This document shows, one piece after another, positions 25,807-34,211 of a stretch of DNA of 64,000 nucleotides. The DNA comes from P36-A1 sp049478495 (lineage in GTDB: Bacteria; Bacillota_I; Bacilli_A; JAJDGJ01). The stretch covers positions 1,302,001 through 1,366,000 of the forward strand of contig NZ_CP168083.1 of assembly GCF_049478495.1 (NCBI RefSeq), in the 5' to 3' direction. The stretch's first letter is position 1, and each line of letters begins with the position of its first letter. The translations under genes and the position numbers were made by a program. The notes beneath the pieces were generated by a model. It worked only from the letters and a program-made list of their open reading frames with translations, did no database searches and was not told where the DNA came from.

Positions 25807-25835
25807 TTGTTTTGTCTTATTTTTATTGCTATTAT
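25807..25835 (+). promoter_or_regulatory. Possible separate promoter of the flavin split-barrel gene
   Basis: TTGTTT (25807-25812), a 17-base spacer and TATTAT (25830-25835) lie between the terminator and the ribosome-binding site. If used, the gene would escape the riboswitch. Confidence 0.45.
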
Positions 25836-25860
25836 TAGTTTATGAATGGAGGTTTTTCTT

Positions 25861-26346
25861 ATGTTTAGAGAAATGAGAAGATTTAAGCAAGGTTTAGCAA
25901 CAATGGAAATTGATGCGGTTTTAAATAGAAACAGTTCTGGTGTTTTAGCTTTAAATGGTGATGATGGTTATCCATATACTGTACCCTTAAACTATGTTTA
26001 TCATGATGGTAAGATCATTTTCCATGGTGCAAAAACTGGGCACAAGATTGATGCTATTAACAATAGTTCTAAAGCATCTTTTTGTGTTATTGATAAAGAT
26101 GATGTTGTAGCTAAAGAATTTACATCAAAGTTTAGAAGTGTTGTTGCTTTTGGAAAGGTTACTTTAATTTGTGATGATGTTTTAAAACAGAAAACCATTG
26201 AATTACTCTCTTTAAAGTATTCTAGTAAATATATGAAAGAAGCTTATAAACTAATTGATGATGAGTGGAATTTCTTTCAAATGTTTGAATTAGAGATTGA
26301 ACACATAACTGGAAAAGAATCTACAAAATTAATGATGAATAAATAA
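25861..26346 (+). CDS. Pyridoxamine 5'-phosphate oxidase-family (NimA-like) flavin split-barrel protein
   Basis: The protein has 161 aa from the ATG at 25861, 8 bases after GGAGG; an ATG at 25846 overlaps that site and is less likely. It starts MFREMRRFKQGLATMEIDAV, the usual opening of NimA-like proteins, followed by the barrel strands GVLALNGDDGYPYTVPLNYV and KIIFHGAKTGHKIDAI. The His of FHGAKTGHK corresponds to the conserved cofactor-contacting residue. Relatives bind FMN or haem; some reduce nitroimidazoles. It lies downstream of a cobalamin riboswitch, which could hint at a cofactor-related reductase role, but this is inference. Confidence 0.88.
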   Translation: MFREMRRFKQGLATMEIDAVLNRNSSGVLALNGDDGYPYTVPLNYVYHDGKIIFHGAKTGHKIDAINNSSKASFCVIDKDDVVAKEFTSKFRSVVAFGKVTLICDDVLKQKTIELLSLKYSSKYMKEAYKLIDDEWNFFQMFELEIEHITGKESTKLMMNK

Positions 26347-26356
26347 TTTTAACAGT

Positions 26357-26388
26357 AAAAGGCCTACAAAATGATGTAGGCCTTTTTT
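26357..26388. terminator. Bidirectional terminator
   Basis: AAAAGGCCTACA and TGTAGGCCTTTT form a perfect 12-bp stem with T-runs on both strands. It serves the flavin-barrel gene from the left and the small ORF/citXG side from the right. Confidence 0.92.
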
Positions 26389-26394
26389 AGATTT

Positions 26395-26487
26395 TTATTT
26401 ACTATAACTAATTACAAATAATGATACCATTATAATAATTGTTAATAATTGAATAAAATTTAAAATTTTCTTTTGAATTTTGCTCAT
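26395..26487 (-). CDS. Possible small membrane protein, 30 aa
   Basis: A 31-codon ORF encodes MSKIQKKILNFIQLL, then a hydrophobic stretch TIIIMVSLFVI ending YSK: a short basic N-terminus and a single membrane helix. AAAGAG lies 8 bases before the ATG. Two overlapping TATAAT boxes lie upstream (about 26505-26518) and a strong terminator lies immediately after the stop. The layout looks like a real gene, but the ORF is so short that chance cannot be excluded. No function can be assigned. Confidence 0.4.
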   Translation of the reverse strand: MSKIQKKILNFIQLLTIIIMVSLFVISYSK

Positions 26488-26567
26488 ATAATCAACTCTT
26501 TCGTATGTATATTATAATTATACAATAATGTTAAAAGAATTAATATTTAAAACATTTATAATACAAA

Positions 26568-27827
26568 TTATTTTATTGTTATTTTAAATAATTGATAATT
26601 ATCTTTTATTAAAGCTATTATGAAAGTTGCTGCTAACATATCTGCACTTCCACCACAACTTATATTATGCTTTAAACAATACTTTTGTATATAATCATAA
26701 TCATTAGTGTTAGTTGCTAATGATTGTAGTTTATTTAAATGATCAAGACTACTTCTTTTAATAATAGTAGTATCTTGTAATAGAGAAATAAGTAATAAAT
26801 ATGTTTTAGTATCATCTCTTGTAGTTAAATAATAAGGAACTATTTTATCAAAAAGAATATCATATCCATTATAGGCATACTCTCTTATTCCACCTATTCC
26901 ATGTTGTTTATAAATACTTATTCCAGCACTATTATTTTTAAGTGCTTCAAAGTCAGTAAATATGTCTTTAGATAGAGTTTTTATTGCAGCACTTGCATCT
27001 GTGTAACTACTACTTATACTTAAACCAGCTAAAATCATTAGTATGGTAAAAATAGCACCTTTATGAGTATTAATTTTATTAGTTGCATTAAACATAGCTT
27101 TTTCCATTTCAATTCCTAATATTCTTAACTCTTGAAAGTCTTTAAGGTTTATATCTGTTAATTTATTATATAATGGTGCTAATACACTTATACTTTTTAT
27201 AAATGTTTTATAATCCATATCAGAATGTGAACCTTGTGTTTTAATTCCTACACAACCAAAATTGTAGGGTTTATTTATTTCATTTATTAAGCCATATAAA
27301 ACTAAATTGCTATACACTTCAGCTTTATTATTAAAAATATCTTCTATTATTATTTTTTCAAAATATTCTTTTAACTGTTCATATGAATGTCTTTGGCTTC
27401 TTACACATATTTTAGCATTTTCATCGCATATAAAACATGTTCTTGCCGCAATGTTAAAGTCTTTTCTAGAATATTGAATATCTTGATAGTATACATCTAG
27501 ATCTATTAAACGTCCTATGAAGCTATCTTCTACTTCAATCGCTTTTAATTTAGCACTTTTAACTTCTTCACTACTAAGTATGTACATTATTAAACCTTCA
27601 TTATCAGAAGTCATATAAAAATCGTTAATATTAAGTTTATTAGCTAATATCATATAAGCCTTAATTACTGCATATGCTGTGTAATGATTGTTTTTATTAG
27701 CCCCTACATAATTAGCTTTTATTACTAATAATGTTTCATTATTTTCTTGAAGTTTTTTTTGATAAATACTGCGTTGTTCTCTATCTTGAAGTAGTTTATT
27801 AATTTCTATATTTAAGTTGTCTTCCAT
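26568..27827 (-). CDS. citXG: CitX-CitG fusion: citrate lyase prosthetic-group synthesis and transfer
   Basis: The 419-aa protein fuses two enzymes. Residues about 1-165 are CitX, the transferase that attaches the phosphoribosyl-dephospho-CoA group to the citrate lyase acyl carrier protein (ARTCFICDENAKICVRSQRH motif). Residues about 170-419 are CitG, the triphosphoribosyl-dephospho-CoA synthase (PYNFGCVGIKTQGSHSDMDY, INTHKGAIFTILMIL, GIGGIREYAYNGYD, SCGGSADMLAATFII). Fusions of this kind are known. The citrate lyase subunits are not in the window. It follows corC2 by 23 bases with an AGGAGG site. Confidence 0.9.
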   Translation of the reverse strand: MEDNLNIEINKLLQDREQRSIYQKKLQENNETLLVIKANYVGANKNNHYTAYAVIKAYMILANKLNINDFYMTSDNEGLIMYILSSEEVKSAKLKAIEVEDSFIGRLIDLDVYYQDIQYSRKDFNIAARTCFICDENAKICVRSQRHSYEQLKEYFEKIIIEDIFNNKAEVYSNLVLYGLINEINKPYNFGCVGIKTQGSHSDMDYKTFIKSISVLAPLYNKLTDINLKDFQELRILGIEMEKAMFNATNKINTHKGAIFTILMILAGLSISSSYTDASAAIKTLSKDIFTDFEALKNNSAGISIYKQHGIGGIREYAYNGYDILFDKIVPYYLTTRDDTKTYLLLISLLQDTTIIKRSSLDHLNKLQSLATNTNDYDYIQKYCLKHNISCGGSADMLAATFIIALIKDNYQLFKITIK

Positions 27828-27850
27828 ATATCCTCCTAAAAAAGAAAGTG

Positions 27851-29212
27851 CTAAGCACTTTCCTGTTCATTATTTTCTTCATCTTCATGATGAATTGGAT
27901 GTACTGTTACTTTAACTAAATCTATTCTATTGTCATCTAGTATTTCTATATGTAAGTCTAGATTTTCAAAAGTAACATCTTTATCTTCAATATTATCAGG
28001 TAAATCACCTAATTCATTTATTATTAAACCTGCAATTGTATCATATTCTTCAGCATTTTCATCTAATTCTAAATCTAATGCTTCATTTAAGTCTATAATT
28101 GATACATATCCTTTTACTAAATATGTATCATCACTTAATTGTTGAATATCATCATTTTGATCATATTCATCTTCTATTTCACCAACTATTTCTTCAATAA
28201 CATCTTCAATTGTTACCATACCAGAAACTCCACCATATTCATCAACTAAGATTGCAATGTGTTTTTGATTTTCTTGTAAATCTTTAAATAAGATATCAAT
28301 TGGTTTTCTTTCAGAAGTAAAATAGGCATCTTGTAATATCTCTCTAATATTTATATCTTCAAATCCTACTTCATATGCTTTATGCATTAAGTCTTTTAAA
28401 TATAAAATACCTATAACATTATCGCTGTCATCTTCAAACACTGGTACTCTTGAATACATCATATCAAAGTACTCATCATAGTATTCACTTAAAGGTGTAT
28501 CTATATCCATGAAAAACATATTTTTTCTTGGTGTCATAACATCTTTAGCTATTTTATTATCAAATGTGATTATAGAATCAATCATATCTTTTTCTGTATC
28601 ATTAATTAAGCCATGTTTCTTTCCTACTTCTAACAATGAATTAATTTCCTCTGCGGTTACTTGCTCTTCAATATTTTCAGTATTTATACCAAATATTTTC
28701 ATGAAAAACTTAGTTGACCAACTCAACACTTTTACAAAAGGTGCTGTAAATTTAGATACTACAGAAATAATACCAACTGATTTTAAGGCGATTTTTTCTG
28801 AATTTTGTAAAGCTACTCTTTTAGGAATAAGCTCTCCAAATACTAAAGTAAAAAATGCTAATATAATAGTAATCAGTACAATTGCTAAAGTGTTAGCACT
28901 ATTTCTAGGCATTCCTAGATTAGTAAACACTGCCTCTAATGGCGCTGATAAAGTAGTTGAAGCAAATGCTGATGATAAAAATCCGGCTAATGTAATACCT
29001 ACTTGAATTGTAGATAGAAAACTAGTTGAATCTTTTAAAATATTCATTAACTTAATTGCATCTTTTCTTCCTTTTTCTGCTAATGTACTAATTTTGTTTT
29101 TGTTCACTGAAACAATTGCCATCTCTGCTGAAGCAAAAAAAGCATTTACAATGATCAATATGATAATTAATGCTACTTGCATTATGGACCCAGGGTCAAA
29201 TTCCATTTTCAT
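27851..29212 (-). CDS. CNNM/CorC-family transporter (DUF21-CBS-CorC_HlyC), copy 2
   Basis: The 453-aa protein has the same domain order as copy 1. The DUF21 membrane domain (about residues 8-190) includes FFASAEMAIVSVNKNKIS and VFGELIPKRVALQNSE. The CBS pair has DVMTPRKNMFFMDIDT and HIAILVDEYGGVSGMVTIED. A CorC_HlyC C-terminal domain and a Glu/His-rich tail finish the protein. It probably handles divalent cations. It is closer to the classical TlyC/HlyC group than copy 1 and forms an operon with citXG. Confidence 0.9.
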   Translation of the reverse strand: MKMEFDPGSIMQVALIIILIIVNAFFASAEMAIVSVNKNKISTLAEKGRKDAIKLMNILKDSTSFLSTIQVGITLAGFLSSAFASTTLSAPLEAVFTNLGMPRNSANTLAIVLITIILAFFTLVFGELIPKRVALQNSEKIALKSVGIISVVSKFTAPFVKVLSWSTKFFMKIFGINTENIEEQVTAEEINSLLEVGKKHGLINDTEKDMIDSIITFDNKIAKDVMTPRKNMFFMDIDTPLSEYYDEYFDMMYSRVPVFEDDSDNVIGILYLKDLMHKAYEVGFEDINIREILQDAYFTSERKPIDILFKDLQENQKHIAILVDEYGGVSGMVTIEDVIEEIVGEIEDEYDQNDDIQQLSDDTYLVKGYVSIIDLNEALDLELDENAEEYDTIAGLIINELGDLPDNIEDKDVTFENLDLHIEILDDNRIDLVKVTVHPIHHEDEENNEQESA

Positions 29213-29433
29213 TCTCCTTTATTTTTATAAAATATATATTATGTATCTTACCATTTTTAAGCCTTATATACAAGCAAACACATTATTTATATATATGATA
29301 TTACTTATATTTAATTACTTAATTAAAGCTTATTTATATCTTTTTAAATCATTTAACAAACTAATCATTGATCCTTCATAATTAAGTAGGTTTACTTATT
29401 TACAATTATGAGTAACATTTTCTAGTTGTAATT

Positions 29434-29471
29434 TAAAATACCTCTATAGTTTTTTAACTAAAGAGGTATTT
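29434..29471 (-). terminator. Terminator after the Bce-type permease
   Basis: AAATACCTCT and AGAGGTATTT, with an inner TAGTT/AACTA helix, directly after the permease stop. Confidence 0.75.
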
Positions 29472-29475
29472 AATA

Positions 29476-31500
29476 TTAGTTCATTTTCTTTTGATCATTT
29501 ATTCTTGTGTTAATTAAGAATACAAGTATTAATACTAAAATTATTAACATTAAGAATAATCCACCTAATATCATTATATTTGATGGTTGGAACAGTATTG
29601 TAAATATTGTTGTATTTTCATCAAAAGCAACTTGAAACATTTGATTAAACATAAACAATGATACAATTACTCCTATTGCAAATGGTACTAATTGTGAAAT
29701 AAATGCTTCTAATGATGTTGCTTGTAATATTTGTTTTTTAGACATTCCTATCTGTTTAGCAATTACATATTCATTTATTCCTTTTTCCATATTTTCTAAT
29801 GTTCTAAAGAATATTGCCATCATTAATGCTATTGAAGTTATAATACTTGCAAGAAGTAAGATTAATTGAAATAATCCAATTGCAACATTACTAAGCATTA
29901 AAGTAATTGGTGTTTGATCTATAACTGCAACTTTATTATTATTTAAAACTGGATCTGTTAAAAACATATTATTATATTTAAAGAATTCATTTTTTTGTGG
30001 TAGTTTATCTCCTGAAACAACATAATATGGTGTATAATCACTTTTATTTAAACTTTCATAATCAGCATCTGAAAGTACTATTATTGTTGGATCAATAAAG
30101 TTATTTGATAGTTCATTTGTATGTTGCATTGTATCTGGATCATATAAGTTAAAGTAATTACTGCTTAGTTGTGCTGTCAATAATCTTCCTACTTCATCAT
30201 TATAAGCTACTTTATTTAAGTTTTCACTAGCTAATAAATTACAATAATCTTGCATTAAATTACAGTCTTTTTCATTTACATTAGAAGTTGTTTTATTTAT
30301 TACAACCTTACTACCTCTAAATTTAGCATAATCATTAAATGTTGAAGCTTTTATAATAAGTAAATTTTGAGATGTTGTTGTATAGCTATATTGATTATCA
30401 TCACTATCATTTTTAAATTGAACATCACTTGAATTAAGTATTTCATATGATTTGTTATTTATATCGTTTTCGCTCATTAAATTTGCATATTTTTCAGTTG
30501 CTTTTTGTGAATCACTTACAACCATTAGAGGATTTTTAACAAAACCATCTGCTTTAGTAAGAACTGAATCTAAATAACCAAATGTTGTTGTTATTATTAC
30601 AGTTACAACAGCAGCAATTATTGTAATAAATGCCATCATTTTGTATAGTCCTTTTACACTACCACCTAAGTGTGAGAATGCTAGTTGTCTTACTGGCTTA
30701 CCTAAACCTTTACCTTTTTTAGTAAATGAATAAAAATAATTTAAGGCAAAACCTCGATATAAAGTTACTGCTACAATTATTCCTAGTAATAGATAAAGAG
30801 CAATAGTAGGTAATGTCAATGTAGTTGGAATTATAAATATTGAATAGAATACTAAGATAATTGTACTAATAATAAAGATGAAAAATGATACATATGGTTT
30901 TTTAGTCACAACATCAACTTTTACTTGATCACCCATTAATTGAACAATTGAACTTTGTGATATAGCTTTAAGTGGTGCTATTGCCATTACTATATATACT
31001 AATATCATTATTATTGCTACATCAGACATTCCACTTAATAAAATACTAAAGCCAACATCGTGTGCTTGAAAACCTAATAAACTCATAGCAGTTATTGAGA
31101 ATAATCTTGAAGTTATAACGCCTAAAAACAATCCTATTACTACTCCTGAAATAATTATTATTAAGTTTTCAATTAAAAACATACTCCAAATAGATTTTCT
31201 ATTTAAACCTAATGTTTTTAATAGTGCTATTTCTTTACTTCTTCTTTTCATAAAGAATCTTGATATGTATGCTGTGAAGAATAATATTACTGCATACATA
31301 AAATATTTAAGAAATTCAAAGACTGATTTTAAATCTAGTTCACCCATTGAAGCTGATTCAAATCCAAGTTGAACGCTAAGTTGTGCTTCGATATTTGTTA
31401 ATTGATATATTATTGTGAAAAGCACTCCTATTGTCAAAGAGTAGGCTAAAAAGAACCCTTGTGATCTCTTAATATTTTGTGTTGCAAGTTTAATCAACAT
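29476..31500 (-). CDS. BceB/VraG-type ABC transporter permease (FtsX family)
   Basis: This large membrane protein (about 674 aa) has ten predicted helices: one near residues 12-32, three between 55 and 155, more near 195-310, and a C-terminal group of three. A long extracytoplasmic loop of roughly 200 residues lies between helices 7 and 8, the hallmark of BceB proteins that sense and remove bacitracin-like or cationic peptides. FtsX patterns FFMKRRSKEIALLKTLGL and AKQIGMSKKQILQA are visible. I chose the ATG at 31500, which overlaps the ATPase stop (ATGTTGATTAA). Confidence 0.9.
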   Translation of the reverse strand: MLIKLATQNIKRSQGFFLAYSLTIGVLFTIIYQLTNIEAQLSVQLGFESASMGELDLKSVFEFLKYFMYAVILFFTAYISRFFMKRRSKEIALLKTLGLNRKSIWSMFLIENLIIIISGVVIGLFLGVITSRLFSITAMSLLGFQAHDVGFSILLSGMSDVAIIMILVYIVMAIAPLKAISQSSIVQLMGDQVKVDVVTKKPYVSFFIFIISTIILVFYSIFIIPTTLTLPTIALYLLLGIIVAVTLYRGFALNYFYSFTKKGKGLGKPVRQLAFSHLGGSVKGLYKMMAFITIIAAVVTVIITTTFGYLDSVLTKADGFVKNPLMVVSDSQKATEKYANLMSENDINNKSYEILNSSDVQFKNDSDDNQYSYTTTSQNLLIIKASTFNDYAKFRGSKVVINKTTSNVNEKDCNLMQDYCNLLASENLNKVAYNDEVGRLLTAQLSSNYFNLYDPDTMQHTNELSNNFIDPTIIVLSDADYESLNKSDYTPYYVVSGDKLPQKNEFFKYNNMFLTDPVLNNNKVAVIDQTPITLMLSNVAIGLFQLILLLASIITSIALMMAIFFRTLENMEKGINEYVIAKQIGMSKKQILQATSLEAFISQLVPFAIGVIVSLFMFNQMFQVAFDENTTIFTILFQPSNIMILGGLFLMLIILVLILVFLINTRINDQKKMN

Positions 31501-32233
31501 CGAAATCACCACCAAGCATCATTGATACTTTAATTATTTGTTCGTAAAATCCTTTACGGCTTAAAGCTCCTTTACTTAAACTATGGAATATTTTACCATC
31601 CTTTATAAAAACTACTCTTGAAGCAAAACTTGCACTAAAAGGATCATGTGTTACTAACATTGTTGTTATACCTTTAGTTTGGTTTTGTTGTTCTAAATTA
31701 GAAAGAAATCTGTGTGCATTTTTACTGTCTAATGCTCCTGTTGGTTCATCAGCAAAAACAATTTTTGGATTAATAATCAAAGCTCTTGCAATTGCAACTC
31801 TTTGTCTTTGACCTCCAGATAATTGATATGGTAATTTATCTAAATATTTTTCAATTTCTAATTCTGTTGCAATCTTTTCTACTCTTTGTTGGATTTCTTT
31901 TTTCTTAACTTTTTGAATAGTTAAAGGCAATGCAATATTTTCTCTAACATTTAAACTATTTAAGACATTATACTCTTGAAAGATAAATCCCATTTGTTGT
32001 TGTCTAATTTTTTCCATTTCATTATTCTTAATCTTTTCATATGGTCTTCCATCAAAAATAATTGAACCACTTGTTGCTTGATCTATTCCAGACATTAAAT
32101 TCAACAATGTTGATTTACCACTACCTGATGGTCCCATTATCGCTACAAATTCACCATCTTCTACTTCTAAACTTATATTGTCTAAGGCCAATTCTTGACC
32201 ATATAATTTTGTTACATCTACTACATTAATCAT
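31490..32233 (-). CDS. BceA-type ABC transporter ATPase
   Basis: The 247-aa ATPase has Walker A GPSGSGKST (about residue 36), Q-loop FIFQEYNVL, signature QLSGGQRQR, Walker B IVFADEPTGALDSKNA and the switch His in LVTHDPFSA. It is very close to the MacB/BceA class. It pairs with the FtsX-type permease directly downstream. The two-component system is the next unit upstream and has its own terminator-like structure, so ATPase/permease expression probably starts from a promoter near 32250-32300. Confidence 0.93.
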   Translation of the reverse strand: MINVVDVTKLYGQELALDNISLEVEDGEFVAIMGPSGSGKSTLLNLMSGIDQATSGSIIFDGRPYEKIKNNEMEKIRQQQMGFIFQEYNVLNSLNVRENIALPLTIQKVKKKEIQQRVEKIATELEIEKYLDKLPYQLSGGQRQRVAIARALIINPKIVFADEPTGALDSKNAHRFLSNLEQQNQTKGITTMLVTHDPFSASFASRVVFIKDGKIFHSLSKGALSRKGFYEQIIKVSMMLGGDFDVD

Positions 32234-32331
32234 TGTAATACCTCCTTGTTGTATTTATATTATAGGTTATTTTGTTTCTTACTTCATTCATTTAATCTTA
32301 TATTTATCTTACAAAAGCGTAATATTCAAGA

Positions 32332-32357
32332 AAAAATAGACCTTTCAGTCCATTTTT
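32332..32357 (-). terminator. Weak terminator after the Bce-type sensor kinase
   Basis: On the minus strand AATGGACTGAAAGGTCTATT can form a short stem followed by TTTTT. The stem is short and includes a G-T pair. Confidence 0.4.
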
Positions 32358-33322
32358 TAATCAGTATATAATTTATTAAATGTAATACCAAACTCTGTTG
32401 TTTTATCATACACTCTTACCTTAATATCTAAATCTAAGAATTTTAAAGATTTTTTCACCATATAAATTCCTATGCCAGTTGATGCCATACCTTTATTTAT
32501 ACTATTAGAGCCAGTATATCCTTTTTCAAATATCCTTTTACTATCTTGGATTGATAATGGTGATCCTATACTTTTTATCCAAAGAGTATTATCACTTAGG
32601 TAAATAGATAATTCACTTTTATCATCTGCATATTTTAAAGCATTAGCAAATATTTGTTCTAAAGAATATCTAAGTGTTCTTTCATCACTTAAAATAGAAA
32701 AATCTGGTATATCTAGATTAATACTCATTGATTTATAAAAGAATTGATCTTTATTTACTTTAATAATTGTTTTAATTAAATCTTTTACATTAAATTTATC
32801 TGGTTTAATATCATCTATTTCAAGTTCAATTTTATCAAACATTATTTTTTTATTAACATCATCACTTATTTTAGTAGCAATACTACTTAATATTCGTATA
32901 TCATCACTTTCAAACTTAGTCTTATTATTTGCAATGAATAATTTTAATGTAGATAATGGTATTTTAACATCATGGATCCATCGATTCTGTTCTTCATTCA
33001 TTGATAACATTTTAGATCTAAGTCTAGCATTCTTTTTAAACATTTCTTGTAACAGTTGATTATTTTTATATTCATCTATAACATAATCATGTTCTTCAAA
33101 TACAGTTAATTGTTTATTCTTAATATTAAGCTGCTTCTTATAATTAATTATATTTAATGTTAATAAAATTAAATATAATATTGTTGAGAATATTACAACA
33201 TTTATAAAAGAGTTTCTTGTCATGCCAAAATCATCATCAAAAACTTTAAATATCGCAAATATTCCTAGATTACCTATCCATAAAAAAGTTAAATAAACAA
33301 AGGATAATTTATTATTTTCCAA
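32357..33322 (-). CDS. BceS-type intramembrane-sensing histidine kinase
   Basis: The 321-aa kinase has two N-terminal helices (residues about 8-25 and 36-58) separated by only about ten residues, so there is almost no extracellular domain. This is the hallmark of intramembrane-sensing kinases that listen to a BceAB transporter. The phospho-acceptor His is in RWIHDVKIPLSTLKL. The ATPase domain has EQIFANALKYADD (N box) and GMASTGIGIYMVKKS (G box). It overlaps the response-regulator gene by 11 bases. Confidence 0.92.
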   Translation of the reverse strand: MENNKLSFVYLTFLWIGNLGIFAIFKVFDDDFGMTRNSFINVVIFSTILYLILLTLNIINYKKQLNIKNKQLTVFEEHDYVIDEYKNNQLLQEMFKKNARLRSKMLSMNEEQNRWIHDVKIPLSTLKLFIANNKTKFESDDIRILSSIATKISDDVNKKIMFDKIELEIDDIKPDKFNVKDLIKTIIKVNKDQFFYKSMSINLDIPDFSILSDERTLRYSLEQIFANALKYADDKSELSIYLSDNTLWIKSIGSPLSIQDSKRIFEKGYTGSNSINKGMASTGIGIYMVKKSLKFLDLDIKVRVYDKTTEFGITFNKLYTD

Positions 33323-34004
33323 TTCTATAGCCTACTTTTCTCTTTGTCTCAATTAAATCTTCTCCAGAAATATCAACAATTTTCTTTCTTAGTCTTGATA
33401 GGTTTACATTAAAGGCATTATCATCGATAAATGAATCATTATCCCATAAATAGTTCATTAATTCATCTCTATTTACATATTGTTTAGGGTGCAACATTAA
33501 TTTTTGAAGTATTTTGTATTCATTTTTAGTTAGATCTTTCTTTTCATTACCATATGAGATCACAAATTTTTTAAGATCTAATGTTAATCCTTCATATGAT
33601 AATGTATCAGCTGACTCTGTTGATGTCTCATAATCATATGCTCTTCTTAGTATTGCTTGTATTTTTATAATAGTTAACTCTAAATCTATTGGTTTAGTAA
33701 TGTAATCATCTGCTCCAATACTCATAGCCATTACTTTTTCAAGTCTTTCATCTCTACTTGACATAAATAAAATTGGAACAGTACTTTTATTCCTAATTTG
33801 TGTTGTCCAATAAAAACCATCATTATATGGTAAAGTTATATCCATTATTACTAAATGTGGATCTACTTTTAATATGAAATCGGTAATACTTTGAAAATCC
33901 TCTATTAAATATACTTTATAATTAAACCTTTCTAAGGCTATTTTTACTTCATTTGCTAAATCTATATCGTCTTCTACTAATACTATTTTATACATAATTA
34001 TCAC
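33312..34004 (-). CDS. BceR-type response regulator (OmpR family)
   Basis: The 230-aa protein consists of a receiver domain (residues about 4-118; acceptor Asp in LVIMDITLPYNDGF, Thr/Lys switch residues in FMSSRDE and DDYITKPID) and an OmpR-type winged helix (about 130-228; LTKNEYKILQKLMLHPKQY and VNLSRLRKKI). It should activate the ATPase/permease operon when cell-wall-active peptides are present. The ISL3 element ends 66 bases upstream of its start, leaving a promoter intact. Confidence 0.93.
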   Translation of the reverse strand: MIIMYKIVLVEDDIDLANEVKIALERFNYKVYLIEDFQSITDFILKVDPHLVIMDITLPYNDGFYWTTQIRNKSTVPILFMSSRDERLEKVMAMSIGADDYITKPIDLELTIIKIQAILRRAYDYETSTESADTLSYEGLTLDLKKFVISYGNEKKDLTKNEYKILQKLMLHPKQYVNRDELMNYLWDNDSFIDDNAFNVNLSRLRKKIVDISGEDLIETKRKVGYRIGK

Positions 34005-34015
34005 TCCTTTATTTG

Positions 34016-34043
34016 ATTATACATTATTTTAAAATTTAGTAAA
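34016..34043 (-). promoter_or_regulatory. Promoter of the Bce-type two-component genes
   Basis: The minus strand has TTTACT (34043-34038), a 16-base spacer and TATAAT (34021-34016). It lies between the ISL3 left end (34071) and the regulator ATG, so the insertion spared it. Confidence 0.55.
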
Positions 34044-34062
34044 ATTTTTAGACATATTATCA

Positions 34063-34070
34063 TTAAAAAA
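34063..34070. repeat. Left 8-bp target duplication of ISL3 copy 1
   Basis: TTAAAAAA, repeated at 35587-35594. Eight base pairs is the usual duplication for the ISL3 family. Confidence 0.8.
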
Positions 34071-34086
34071 GGTTCTATAATTTATA

Positions 34087-34131
34087 GGGTGGAATAACAA
34101 ATTCAAGTATTGCTTGAATTGTTATCCACCC
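34087..34131. repeat. Palindrome at the ISL3 left end
   Basis: GGGTGGAATAACAAATTCAAG pairs with CTTGAATTGTTATCCACCC with two small mismatches or bulges. The same structure occurs in copy 2 (62702-62746). Confidence 0.75.
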
Positions 34132-34155
34132 TTAAATTGTTAATATAAAGAAAAA

Positions 34156-34211
34156 GACATTTATCTTTGTTATAATTTAAGCGACAAAACTAAATTAAGG
34201 AGATAAATGTC
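34156..34211 (+). promoter_or_regulatory. Transposase promoter inside a ribosome-binding-site-hiding inverted repeat
   Basis: GACATTTATCT (34156-34166) is an exact inverted repeat of AGATAAATGTC (34201-34211), which covers half of the GGAG site and runs to the ATG. The loop contains the extended -10 TGTTATAAT (TATAAT at 34171-34176). RNA starting from this promoter lacks the left arm; RNA reading in from outside contains both arms and should hide the start. Confidence 0.7.
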
